Of a DNA stretch of 64,000 nt, positions 48,099 to 55,868 are shown one piece after another. The DNA comes from Pseudomonas sp. SCA2728.1_7 (lineage in GTDB: Bacteria; Pseudomonadota; Gammaproteobacteria; Pseudomonadales; Pseudomonadaceae). Position numbers and translations under genes: made by a program. The DNA lies in the NCBI RefSeq assembly GCF_018138145.1, contig NZ_CP073104.1:4965001-5029000 (forward strand), given 5' to 3'. Within the stretch, counting starts at the first letter, position 1. Each line of letters opens with the position of its first letter. The notes beneath the pieces are model-generated. The model did not search any database. It was not told the origin of the DNA and saw nothing but the letters and a program-made list of their open reading frames with translations.

Positions 48099-49103
48099 TC
48101 AGGCCAGACTGGCGAATTGTTGACTATCAACCTTGTCCACCGGCATAAATCCGGTTGTTTTCTTGAAATTCATCGTGTGTACAAAGTTCTTCATCGAATC
48201 GGATGGATCGATGCTTTGCATGTTGAGTTTGAATAGCGTCTCGCGTGCAAGCGCGACGCTGAGGATCGGCTGATCTTCGAGATGGCCGGTTGCGGAGTTG
48301 AGAAGAGAGTCAACCGCCGTAACAATGACGAGTCGTTCGGGAAGAATACTCAGCAGTTCCTGGCCTACGCGCAAAACACAGCTGGATACGTAGTCCTGTA
48401 ACAGCTCATTGAATTTGCTGATCGGCATTTTTTTAACTGACAGTTTTCCACTCTGTAGTAGTGACTTGATTTCTTGAGGGATCACTTTGATGCCGTGTAC
48501 CGAGAGCGTGCATTCGAGAATGCCAGTTTCGGCAACCGAGAAATTAATTGACGTGCCCAAGTGCGAAATATCCGTGAACGGATCCACTCGCAGGACTGCA
48601 TCAATTTTCGATTGGGCATTACCAGCGAGTATTCCCAACGCAAGCTCGTGATCTACTTTCCAATCCTGATACTGCGCTTCCCACTCGCTTAATTCTTGAG
48701 CCAACTGCTGCGTATCTTTGGCAACCGCTGCTTGAATGGCTAATTCAATTTTTTTGCGTTGCCTGGCCTCAAGTTTCAAGGTGCGCGCAAAGAAACCAGG
48801 CTTGTAACTGGATTGTTTTGCCCTTGCCTGGTTTTCATGGGTATTGAGCGCTTCGGGTTTGATCGGTGGCAGTTGATTTGCGAACTCACTCCAGTCGATT
48901 ATCTCGCCACAATCTTTATGCACGGAAAGCAACAAATCTATGTGGTTTTCATAGACCTCAACTTCGTACGCTGCCTGCTCAAGAGCCTCCATTTTTGCGA
49001 ATTCTTTTTGACGTACCTGCAATTCGCGTTGGCGCCGCTTCGAGTTGCGCTCAGCTCTCCTGGCTGACGCCTGCATCGAGCGTAGGGTTCCCTTCCAAGT
49101 CAT
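48099..49103 (-). CDS. hypothetical protein with N-terminal coiled coil (accessory)
   Basis: 334-aa soluble protein; I do not recognise a family. Residues about 8-60 are strongly basic and coiled-coil-like (RRAERNSKRRQRELQVRQ). Two further helical charged stretches (about 95-150) follow, and then a compact domain from about 185 to 320 with VDPFTDISHLGTSINFSV, SLLQSGKLSVKKMPISKFNE, and ATGHLEDQPILSVAL. No signal peptide, membrane helix or known nuclease motif. AGAGGA eight bases before the ATG supports the start. Its codon use is visibly A/T-richer than the neighbours, pointing to transfer. A role in defence is possible from context only. Confidence 0.8.
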   Translation of the reverse strand: MTWKGTLRSMQASARRAERNSKRRQRELQVRQKEFAKMEALEQAAYEVEVYENHIDLLLSVHKDCGEIIDWSEFANQLPPIKPEALNTHENQARAKQSSYKPGFFARTLKLEARQRKKIELAIQAAVAKDTQQLAQELSEWEAQYQDWKVDHELALGILAGNAQSKIDAVLRVDPFTDISHLGTSINFSVAETGILECTLSVHGIKVIPQEIKSLLQSGKLSVKKMPISKFNELLQDYVSSCVLRVGQELLSILPERLVIVTAVDSLLNSATGHLEDQPILSVALARETLFKLNMQSIDPSDSMKNFVHTMNFKKTTGFMPVDKVDSQQFASLA

Positions 49104-49365
49104 TTCTGAGTTCCTCTCATTTGTAACGGGGCTTTATTTTTTTAGAAAGGCCGGTTCTCGGCATAGTCAGGACATTAGCTGCTGCGTTGGGTGGCGTCCA
49201 TCGACCAAAAGTCTTGTGTAATCGGGTTGTTTAGTTGCGTGTATGGGGTGGCGAAGAATCCTACTGAAGTTTAGGGGGAATCCGTCTTGAGCTCAGATAA
49301 CCCCGCCGTTAACCTCGGTGCGTCGCTGCAAATTCAGCGATCGGGACTGCAAGCCCGCCGATAGT

Positions 49366-49395
49366 TTGTTAGGAGACCACTGGCAAACCTATAAT
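49366..49395 (+). promoter_or_regulatory. sigma70 promoter of the BRO-N gene
   Basis: TTGTTA (49366-49371) and a perfect TATAAT (49390-49395) with an 18-base spacer. The predicted start near 49402 falls on a small hairpin (GTCGCT/AGCGAC, 49399-49416), directly before the large structure. Confidence 0.65.
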
Positions 49396-49427
49396 CGCGT
49401 CGCTTCAATTAGCGACTATCGATTTAT

Positions 49428-49501
49428 GGTAGCTGTGTGCGGGAGACCTTCGGGTCTGCCGAGGTCTCCTACTCGGTCTTGCAGACCCGCGCACAGCTGC
49501 C
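49428..49501 (+). other. structured multi-branch RNA-like element in the leader of the BRO-N gene
   Basis: A closing stem pairs 49428-49443 with 49486-49501: all 16 pairs form in RNA, two of them G-U. Within it are AGACC-TTCG-GGTCT (49444-49457, a C(UUCG)G tetraloop), CCGAG/CTCGG (49459-49463 with 49471-49475) and TCT/AGA at the 3' side. The start codon is 53 bases downstream with AGGAG at 49543-49547. I recall similar sequences (GTAGCTGTGTGCGGGAGACC...) upstream of small accessory genes in other pseudomonads, so this is probably a dispersed family; its function is unknown to me. Confidence 0.75.
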
Positions 49502-49554
49502 ACCCGTCATCTGCAAGTGATGCGGGCAGCTCCGATGTTCTTAGGAGATTTGTC

Positions 49555-50067
49555 ATGGTCAAAGTCGTCCCCACACACTCAGAAAATTTCGGTTCAGCAA
49601 TCACTCATGAGCCGCTCATAAAGCCCCAATTGTTCATCCGTCATCACATTCAACTGCGGGCTACTGTGCAACATGCGGAGGCTTGGTTCTGTGCCCGAGA
49701 CATCGGTCGTCTCATGGGGCTGGAAATCAATGCGCGGCAAGTGCTCAAGCTGGATGAGGATCAGCGGCGGATGATGCGTCTGTCAGGTAATGATGGCGCT
49801 CGAGAGTTTTTGATGTTGAGCGAGTCAGGGGTTTACGCAATGCTGGTTTATCACTATTCCCCAGAGAACCGTCATCTGCGTCGTTGGCTGACTCACGAGA
49901 TTGTGCCAATGCTTCGTCAGAGTTCGAAGTCAGTTCCAGACCCACATTTGCGCTTGATCATGTGTGCCGGGGAAACGTTGAGGCTTCTGCATTGGCGTAA
50001 TGAGCCATGGATACGCATGCGAGACATGCCGTACATGTTGACTCAGGAAGGGGCCAGCTACAGATGA
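49555..50067 (+). CDS. BRO-N domain protein (phage antirepressor-like)
   Basis: 170-aa protein. The BRO-N fold occupies about residues 25-125: LRATVQHAEAWFCARDIGRLMGL, then LDEDQRRMMRL, LMLSESGVYAMLVY and HLRRWLTHEIVPMLR. No C-terminal KilA or ANT domain follows, only a 45-residue tail. BRO-N proteins bind DNA and serve as antirepressors in phages; here no phage gene surrounds it. The ATG at 49555 has AGGAG seven bases upstream. Its leader contains the large structured element, which may control translation. Confidence 0.85.
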   Translation: MVKVVPTHSENFGSAITHEPLIKPQLFIRHHIQLRATVQHAEAWFCARDIGRLMGLEINARQVLKLDEDQRRMMRLSGNDGAREFLMLSESGVYAMLVYHYSPENRHLRRWLTHEIVPMLRQSSKSVPDPHLRLIMCAGETLRLLHWRNEPWIRMRDMPYMLTQEGASYR

Positions 50068-50125
50068 AGACCGCTAGTTGTTTCAGGATGGAAAGTTGAT
50101 TTTTGATCGGGTGAATGAGCTATGA

Positions 50126-50206
50126 ACCTGCTCGCGATGACGGTGTGTCAGCCAAAATTTGTATCGACTGATACACCGCTTTCGCGAGCAGGCTCGCTCC
50201 CACAGG
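50126..50206. repeat. REPIN with degenerate left arm at the right edge of the accessory segment
   Basis: The right arm CTTTCGCGAGCAGGCTCGCT is intact. The left arm is decayed (AACCTGCTCGCGATGACGG, with the GTGGGAGCGAG part replaced by GAGCTATG). Its centre resembles that of the REPIN at 47881-47972. Confidence 0.75.
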
Positions 50207-50297
50207 GGGCATCATCGTCCTCAGGATTTGCCGTTGCCTTCGATCTGGCCTAACGGCACGCGTTTTTCGATTGCGCTCGACAGCACAATCGAGGTCT
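50127..50297. repeat. right flanking direct repeat (REPIN plus lrp 3' end)
   Basis: Counterpart of 47895-48067; its last 72 bp are the genuine 3' end of the intact lrp gene. Recombination between the two copies would remove about 2.2 kb and restore a single REPIN-lrp junction. Confidence 0.78.
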
Positions 50298-50676
50298 TGC
50301 TGAAACCAAACTTCGCCACCCGATTGATCAACTCCTCCAGCTCCGTCATCGATCCCACCGCGGCCTTCATCATCACGCACGGGTCGCCTGTCACTCGGAA
50401 GCACTCGGTCAGTTGCGGGATTTTCACCAGTTCGTCGTAGACCTTCTGGCTGCCATTCTGGTGCAGGCGCAATTCGATCATGCACTGGATTGGCAGGCCG
50501 ATTTTCGACAGGTCGATTTTTGCTTCATAGCCGGTGATGACCCCGGATGCCTCAAGCTTGGCCACGCGCTCGGCGACGGCGGGGGCGGAAAGGTTCACCT
50601 TGCGTGCGAGGTCGGCGTAGGACGCACGAGCGTTTTCGAGAAGAGCGCTTAGCAGCATGCGGTCGTATTTGTCCAA
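50221..50676 (-). CDS. Lrp/AsnC-family transcriptional regulator
   Basis: 151-aa regulator with helix-turn-helix (SYADLARKVNLSAPAVAERV) and a RAM domain (FRVTGDPCVMMKAAVGSMTELEELI). The start is TTG at 50676; AGGAGT seven bases upstream on the minus strand supports it. Divergent from an EamA exporter, a common pairing in which the Lrp protein controls amino-acid or metabolite export. The 3' end of this gene is duplicated 2.2 kb away as a fragment. Confidence 0.92.
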   Translation of the reverse strand: MDKYDRMLLSALLENARASYADLARKVNLSAPAVAERVAKLEASGVITGYEAKIDLSKIGLPIQCMIELRLHQNGSQKVYDELVKIPQLTECFRVTGDPCVMMKAAVGSMTELEELINRVAKFGFSKTSIVLSSAIEKRVPLGQIEGNGKS

Positions 50677-50837
50677 GATCGACTCCTGAAAATGTCGGAC
50701 TTTCGAAATCTCGGCTTATACCGCCGATCTCCGTGATTTCAAAAGTGTACTGCCCTGATAAACAGGTTTTGTAACTTATTTTTGCTCTCTGGCCTTTCTA
50801 GAATAAGCAGTCCCCGAATCTGACTGTCGAGCTGCCC

Positions 50838-51773
50838 ATGTCTGCCGTGCGCCGTTTTTCCTTGCCGCTGATCGCCGCGTTTTTTGCGCTGTATGTGATT
50901 TGGGGATCGACCTATCTGGTGATCCGCATCGGCGTTGAGTACTGGCCGCCGCTGATGCTCGGCGGTGTGCGCTTCGTGATCGCCGGCAGCCTGATGTACG
51001 CCTTCCTGCGCTGGCGCGGGGCTCCGGCGCCGACCTGGGCGCAGTGGAAAGCGGCGGGGATCATCGGCATTTTACTGCTCAGTTTCGGTAATGGCGCGGT
51101 GAGTGTGGCCGAGCACACCGGTGTGGCTTCCGGTGTTGCTGCGTTGGCGGTGGCGACGGTGCCGTTGTTTACTTTGCTCTGTGGATATTTCTGGGGCGCG
51201 CGTAACACTCGGCTGGAATGGGCCGGGGTGGCGTTGGGGATTGTTGGTATTGCCATGCTCAACATGGGCTCCAACCTGCAATCGAGCCCGATGGGCGCGA
51301 CGCTGCTGATTTTTGCGGCGGCGACCTGGGCGTTCGGTTCGGTGTGGAGCAGACATCTGCCGTTGCCGCAGGGCGCGATGGCCAGTGCGGTGGAAATGCT
51401 GGTCGGCGGTGTGGTGCTGCTGATCGGCAGCGTTGTCAGCGGCGAGCACCTGCAAGCCGTGCCGCCGGTTGAAGGCTGGCTGGCGCTGGCGTATCTGATT
51501 TTCTTCGGCTCGATCATCGCCTTCAATTCCTACATGTACCTGCTCAAGCACGTGCGTCCGGCGGCGGCGACCAGTTATGCCTACGTCAACCCGGCGGTGG
51601 CGGTGTTGCTGGGGATTGTGTTCGTTGGCGAGACCATCGGCATCGAAGAAGCGCTGGCGATGCTGGTGATCATCAGCGCCGTGGTGTTGATTGGCTTGCC
51701 GCAGTGGCGCCGCCCGACACAGTCGCCAGTCGTGGCGCCGACAGTCGTTCCCGCAGAACAACGTACGAATTAG
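50838..51773 (+). CDS. EamA-family drug/metabolite exporter (YedA-like)
   Basis: 311-aa DMT-superfamily transporter with ten hydrophobic segments and two EamA repeats (IWGSTYLVIRIGVEYWPP in the first; AATSYAYVNPAVAVLLG in the second). Substrate unknown; many relatives export amino acids or their analogues. The ATG at 50838 lies 161 bp from the divergent Lrp start, and the shared gap would hold the operator. A short hydrophilic C-terminal tail follows helix ten. Confidence 0.92.
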   Translation: MSAVRRFSLPLIAAFFALYVIWGSTYLVIRIGVEYWPPLMLGGVRFVIAGSLMYAFLRWRGAPAPTWAQWKAAGIIGILLLSFGNGAVSVAEHTGVASGVAALAVATVPLFTLLCGYFWGARNTRLEWAGVALGIVGIAMLNMGSNLQSSPMGATLLIFAAATWAFGSVWSRHLPLPQGAMASAVEMLVGGVVLLIGSVVSGEHLQAVPPVEGWLALAYLIFFGSIIAFNSYMYLLKHVRPAAATSYAYVNPAVAVLLGIVFVGETIGIEEALAMLVIISAVVLIGLPQWRRPTQSPVVAPTVVPAEQRTN

Positions 51774-51825
51774 GGTAAACTGCGCGGCATTGCATGCCCG
51801 CGTCATTTTTTCCTACGGTACTTCC

Positions 51826-53163
51826 ATGACTTTCGCCACCCTTGGCCTGATCGAACCCTTGCTGCGCTCTCTCGAGACGCTCGGCTACCAGACCCCTACG
51901 CCGGTTCAGGCGCAAGCCATTCCGGCCGTGCTGGCCGGTCGTGACCTGATGGCAGCGGCCCAGACCGGTACTGGCAAAACCGCCGGTTTCGCCTTGCCAC
52001 TGTTGCAGTTGCTGGCCATGGAAGGGCCGAAAGTCGCCGCCAACTCGGCGCGTGCGCTGATTCTGGTGCCGACCCGTGAGCTGGCCGAGCAGGTTCATGA
52101 GTCTGTGCGCCAGTACGCTGAAAACCTGCCGCTGCGCACTTACGCGGTTTACGGCGGCGTCAGCATCAACCCACAAATGATGAAGCTGCGCGGCGGCGTC
52201 GATGTGCTGGTCGCCACGCCGGGTCGCCTGATCGACCTGTTCCGTCAGAACGCGCTGAAACTCGATCAGTTGCAGACTCTGGTGCTGGATGAAGCCGACC
52301 GTATGCTCGATCTGGGCTTCTCCGAAGAACTGGCGAACATTTATCGCATGCTGCCGAAAAAGCGCCAGACACTGCTGTTCTCCGCGACCTTCTCCGATGA
52401 CATCCGCCTGCTCGCCGGGCAGATGCTCAACGATCCGCTGACCGTCGAAGTCAGCCCGCGCAACGTTGCGGCCAATACGGTCAAGCAGTGGATCGTCACG
52501 GTGGACAAGAAGCGCAAGGCCGAATTGTTCGTGCACCTGATGCGCAAGAACAAGTGGAAGCAGGTGCTGGTGTTTGCCAAAACCCGCAACGGTGTCGATG
52601 CGCTGGTGGAAAAACTTCAGGGCCTGGGTGTGAATGCCGACGGTATCCACGGCGACAAGCCGCAGGCAACCCGTCAGCGCGCGCTGGATCGTTTCAAATT
52701 GAGTGAAGTGCAGATTCTGGTCGCGACTGACGTTGCGGCGCGGGGCCTGGATATTGAAGATCTGCCGTTGGTGATCAACTTCGATCTGCCGATCGTGGCT
52801 GAGGATTACATTCACCGCATTGGTCGTACCGGTCGTGCGGGTGCAACCGGTGAGGCGATCTCGCTGGTGTGCGCAGATGAAGTGAACATGTTGTCGGCGA
52901 TCGAGATGCTGACGCGTCAGACCTTGAAGCGCCAGAACGAGCCGGATTTCGAACCGGAGCATCGTGTGCCGGATACCGATGCCAGCGGTCAGGTGATCAA
53001 GAAGCCGAAAAAACCGAAGAAGCCGAAAGCTTCGGGTGGTGGTGGCAAGCGCAATCTGGGCAAGTGGGTCGACAGCGGCGAGACGCAGGCGCCGGAGCCA
53101 TCGATCAAGCCTGTGCGTAAGGTGCCGGTGTTCAACACTGGACCGCGTAAGCGCAAGCCTTAA
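51826..53163 (+). CDS. rhlE: DEAD-box RNA helicase RhlE
   Basis: 445-aa DEAD-box helicase. Motifs: AQTGTGKT (K51), PTRELAEQ, ATPGRL, DEAD (VLDEADRMLD), SAT, ARGLDIEDL and HRIGRTGRAG. After the helicase core (to about residue 375) comes a basic tail rich in KPKKPKKPK and GGGGKR that should bind RNA. By position it matches the shorter of the two P. aeruginosa RhlE proteins. The ATG at 51826 is preferred; the frame is open into the exporter gene upstream. Confidence 0.95.
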   Translation: MTFATLGLIEPLLRSLETLGYQTPTPVQAQAIPAVLAGRDLMAAAQTGTGKTAGFALPLLQLLAMEGPKVAANSARALILVPTRELAEQVHESVRQYAENLPLRTYAVYGGVSINPQMMKLRGGVDVLVATPGRLIDLFRQNALKLDQLQTLVLDEADRMLDLGFSEELANIYRMLPKKRQTLLFSATFSDDIRLLAGQMLNDPLTVEVSPRNVAANTVKQWIVTVDKKRKAELFVHLMRKNKWKQVLVFAKTRNGVDALVEKLQGLGVNADGIHGDKPQATRQRALDRFKLSEVQILVATDVAARGLDIEDLPLVINFDLPIVAEDYIHRIGRTGRAGATGEAISLVCADEVNMLSAIEMLTRQTLKRQNEPDFEPEHRVPDTDASGQVIKKPKKPKKPKASGGGGKRNLGKWVDSGETQAPEPSIKPVRKVPVFNTGPRKRKP

Positions 53164-53173
53164 AGTCAAAAGC

Positions 53174-53349
53174 CCCTCACCCTAACCCTCTCCCGGAGGG
53201 AGAGGGGACTGACCGAGTTGGATATTCGAGATACGCCGACCTGATCTTGCAGGGTTGAATACATAATCGACTCGGTGTTTCAGGTCGATGTTGGACGCCA
53301 GACACCTCGGTCGGCCCCCTCTCCCTCTGGGAGAGGGCTGGGGTGAGGG
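53174..53349. repeat. single copy of the CCCTCACCC...GGGTGAGGG element
   Basis: 176 bp bounded by CCCTCACCCTAACCCTCTCC and its near complement, with internal TACATAATCGACTCGGTGTT, GGTCGATGTTGGACGCCAGA and CCTCGGTCGGCCCC. It is the monomer form of the repeat at 37110-37416 and lies between convergent rhlE and a flavoprotein gene, where it may also act as a terminator. Confidence 0.82.
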
Positions 53350-53350
53350 T

Positions 53351-54586
53351 TTAGCTTTTCAGCCACTGCACAATCCCCAACCCCGCCGCCCGCCCACTGG
53401 CAAAACATCCCGTCAGCAAATAGCCGCCCGTCGGCGCCTCCCAATCGAGCATCTCCCCCGCACAGAACACCCCCGGCAACGCCTTGAGCATCAAACGCTC
53501 ATCCATCGCCTCGAACGTCACGCCCCCAGCACTGCTGATCGCCTCGTCCAACGGCCGCGTTTTGAGCAGAGTCAGCGGCAATGCTTTGATCGCCCGCGCC
53601 AACAGTGCCGGATCAGCAAACGTCGCAGCATCAGTCAGTTCACGCAACAACGCCGCTTTCACCCCATCAATCCCGACCTGACTGTGCAGATGCTTGGCCA
53701 TCGACCGCGAGCCACGTGGCTTGCTCAACGCCGTCTGCAATTTATCCACAGGCCGGCCGGGCAACAGATCAATGTGAATAACCGCCGCGCCATGCTGATG
53801 GATCGCCTCACGAATCGGCGCCGACAGTGCATAAATCAGACTGCCCTCAATCCCGCTCGCGGTAATCACGCATTCGCCCAAACGCGGAACGTCGTCGTTC
53901 AAACCGATGGCGATGTTTTTCAGCGGCGCGCCGGCGAACTTGCTGACCATCAATTCGCTCCAAGCCTGCACTTCAAAGCCACAATTACTCGGCTGCAACG
54001 GCGCCAGTCCTACACCGTGTTGCTCCAGCGGCAACATCCACGCACCGTCGGAACCGAGGCGCGCCCAGCTGCCACCGCCGAGGGCAAGCAGCGTGGCATC
54101 GGGTTTGACGGTGATTTCACCTTCCGGGCTGTCTATGCGCAGCGCGCCATGTGCATCCCAACCGAGCCAGCGATGGCGGGTGTGGATAACTACGCCGCTA
54201 TCACGCAAGCGTTTGAGCCAGGCGCGCAGCAGGGGGGCGGCTTTCATGTCGGTGGGGAATACGCGGCCGGAGCTGCCGATAAAGGTTTCGATGCCCAGAT
54301 CATGAATCCATTGGCACAACGCATCGGCGTCGAAGCCGCGCAGCAGTGGGGCGATTTGCGGGGCGCGTTCGGCGTAGCGCGAAAGGAACGCCGGATAGGC
54401 TTCAGAGTGGGTGATGTTCATGCCGCCGACACCGGCCAGCAGGAATTTGCGCCCCACCGAGGGCATGCCGTCGTACAGATCAACGCGGATTCCGGCCTGG
54501 CTCAGCACTTCGGCGGCCATCAGGCCGGCGGGGCCACCGCCGATGATGGCGACGTGAGCGGGGGAGGAGGCGGAATTCTGGGTCAT
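53351..54586 (-). CDS. NAD(P)/FAD-dependent oxidoreductase (HI0933-like, TIGR03862 type)
   Basis: 411-aa flavoprotein. Dinucleotide-binding motif GGGPAGLMAAEVL at about residues 16-28; family segment GRKFLLAGVGGMNITHSE; late motifs SAGGVTFEAMDERLML and CAGEMLDWEAPTGGYLLTGCF near the C-terminus. The substrate is unknown. The ATG at 54586 is chosen because MTQNSASSPAHVAIIGGG has the typical short lead; the frame is open upstream into a REPIN, which cannot be coding. Confidence 0.88.
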   Translation of the reverse strand: MTQNSASSPAHVAIIGGGPAGLMAAEVLSQAGIRVDLYDGMPSVGRKFLLAGVGGMNITHSEAYPAFLSRYAERAPQIAPLLRGFDADALCQWIHDLGIETFIGSSGRVFPTDMKAAPLLRAWLKRLRDSGVVIHTRHRWLGWDAHGALRIDSPEGEITVKPDATLLALGGGSWARLGSDGAWMLPLEQHGVGLAPLQPSNCGFEVQAWSELMVSKFAGAPLKNIAIGLNDDVPRLGECVITASGIEGSLIYALSAPIREAIHQHGAAVIHIDLLPGRPVDKLQTALSKPRGSRSMAKHLHSQVGIDGVKAALLRELTDAATFADPALLARAIKALPLTLLKTRPLDEAISSAGGVTFEAMDERLMLKALPGVFCAGEMLDWEAPTGGYLLTGCFASGRAAGLGIVQWLKS

Positions 54587-54641
54587 GGCATGCGCTGCGG
54601 TATGGCGGGATAAGCCGGGCATTCTAACAGCCGAGTTCCTT

Positions 54642-54730
54642 TGTAGGAGTGAGCCTGCTCGCGATAGCGGTGTGTCAGCCAAGTTAATGTTGAAAGTGCT
54701 GACGCTATCGCGAGCAGGCTCACTCCTACA
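54642..54730. repeat. REPIN (GCTCACTCCTACA type)
   Basis: Inverted arms TGTAGGAGTGAGCCTGCTCG and complement around a 40-base centre. Upstream of the flavoprotein gene. Confidence 0.92.
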
Positions 54731-54778
54731 GGATTTGTGTTGGCTCAGAATGTTGGTTGAAAAATGATCAGTGCGCTG

Positions 54779-54801
54779 CAGGCCATAAGCGGTATGGCCT
54801 G
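54779..54801 (-). terminator. hairpin downstream of the deacetylase-like gene
   Basis: Nine-base perfect stem CAGGCCATA/TATGGCCTG with loop AGCGG. On the minus strand a TTTTT run follows only about 14 bases later, so it is an imperfect terminator for the leftward gene at 54866-55786. Confidence 0.45.
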
Positions 54802-54819
54802 TAGTTCCTTTCACTCAGG

Positions 54820-54854
54820 TTATCCACAGGCCGTTCCACAGCGATTGTGGGTAA
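54820..54854. other. pair of DnaA-box-like sequences
   Basis: TTATCCACA (54820-54828) is a perfect DnaA box; TGTGGGTAA (54846-54854) is an inverted box with one mismatch. They lie in the gap between the flavoprotein and deacetylase-like genes. The same nonamer also occurs inside coding sequence in this window, so chance is a real alternative. Confidence 0.3.
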
Positions 54855-54865
54855 CGCAGCACAAC

Positions 54866-55786
54866 TCAATGACATCCGTGTGAACGCCACACGCGCTGCG
54901 CGCTGTGATGGAGGATGCCGTGGCGGCGGGCGAGGGCGTGGCGATCCTTGCTGTAACCGCCGCCAATCACACCCATCACCGGAATGTCGCGGCCCAGGCA
55001 ATGGCGCATTACGCTTTCATCGCGGGCGGCGACGCCTTCGTCGGTCAGTTGCAGATAGCCGAGGGCATCGTCCTTGTGCACATCGACACCGGCGTCGTAC
55101 AGCACCAGATCCGGTTGATACAGCGGCAGCAAGTAGTTCAGCGTGTCGTCGACCACCTTCAAATAATCGCCATCGCCCATGCCTTTGGGCAGCGGAATGT
55201 CCCAGTCACTTTGCGCTTTGCGTGCAGGAAAATTCTTCTCGCAGTGCAGGGAAACGGTAATCGCCTCCGGCGTGTCATGCAGGATCCGCGCGGTGCCGTC
55301 GCCCTGATGCACATCGCAATCGAAGATCAACACGCGATTGACCCGACCGCTTTGCAGCAGGTAATGGCTGATGATCGCCAAGTCATTGAAGATGCAGAAG
55401 CCTGCCGGGTAGTCGTAATGCGCATGGTGAGTGCCGCCGGCCAAGTGACAGGCCAGCCCATGCTCCAAGGCTTTCTCCGCCGCCAGAATCGATCCGCCGA
55501 CCGCGCGCACCGTACGCCGCGCCAAAGCTTCATTCCACGGCAGACCAAGACGCCGCTGGTCTTCGCGGGACAACTCGCCGCTCATGTAGCGTTCGATATA
55601 CGCACGGTCATGGGCGAGGGCGAGGATGTCGTTGGGGCAGATCTCCGGGCGCAACAAATCGGCATCGCGGGTCAGACCGCTGTCCACCAGGTGATCGCGC
55701 AGCAAACGAAACTTGTCCATCGGGAAGCGGTGATCCGCCGGAAACTCGGGGCTGTAGTCTTCATGGTAGATCAGCGGCAGTGGCAT
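54866..55786 (-). CDS. histone deacetylase-family (AcuC/APAH-like) protein
   Basis: 306-aa arginase/deacetylase-fold enzyme. Zn-binding and catalytic segments: GGTHHAHYDYPAGFCIFND (tandem histidines), DCDVHQGDGT (metal aspartate and histidine), and YDAGVDVHKDDALG. Bacterial members remove acetyl groups from acetyl-CoA synthetase, polyamines or other small substrates; which one is not evident. The ATG at 55786 gives the standard start. Divergent from a GNAT gene, possibly an acetylase/deacetylase pair, although that is only suggestive. Confidence 0.9.
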   Translation of the reverse strand: MPLPLIYHEDYSPEFPADHRFPMDKFRLLRDHLVDSGLTRDADLLRPEICPNDILALAHDRAYIERYMSGELSREDQRRLGLPWNEALARRTVRAVGGSILAAEKALEHGLACHLAGGTHHAHYDYPAGFCIFNDLAIISHYLLQSGRVNRVLIFDCDVHQGDGTARILHDTPEAITVSLHCEKNFPARKAQSDWDIPLPKGMGDGDYLKVVDDTLNYLLPLYQPDLVLYDAGVDVHKDDALGYLQLTDEGVAARDESVMRHCLGRDIPVMGVIGGGYSKDRHALARRHGILHHSAQRVWRSHGCH

Positions 55787-55868
55787 GGCGGTTTCATGTA
55801 GGAACGTAGGAAAGAGTGAAGGATCCTACCAGCGATGTAGACTTGCGGCATGGAAACGGAGGGGCACG

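Larger units (their letters stand above)
47895..50297. mobile_element. accessory insertion bounded by direct repeats at an lrp gene 3' end
   Basis: About 2.2 kb lies between two copies of a REPIN/lrp-3'-end segment. It holds an A/T-richer orphan gene and a BRO-N gene with a structured leader. Placement at the 3' end of a gene, with a displaced copy of that end on the far side, is how many integrating elements sit. No integrase or transposase is present, so it may be a satellite, a cargo segment left after decay, or a product of homologous import from another strain. Confidence 0.55.
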
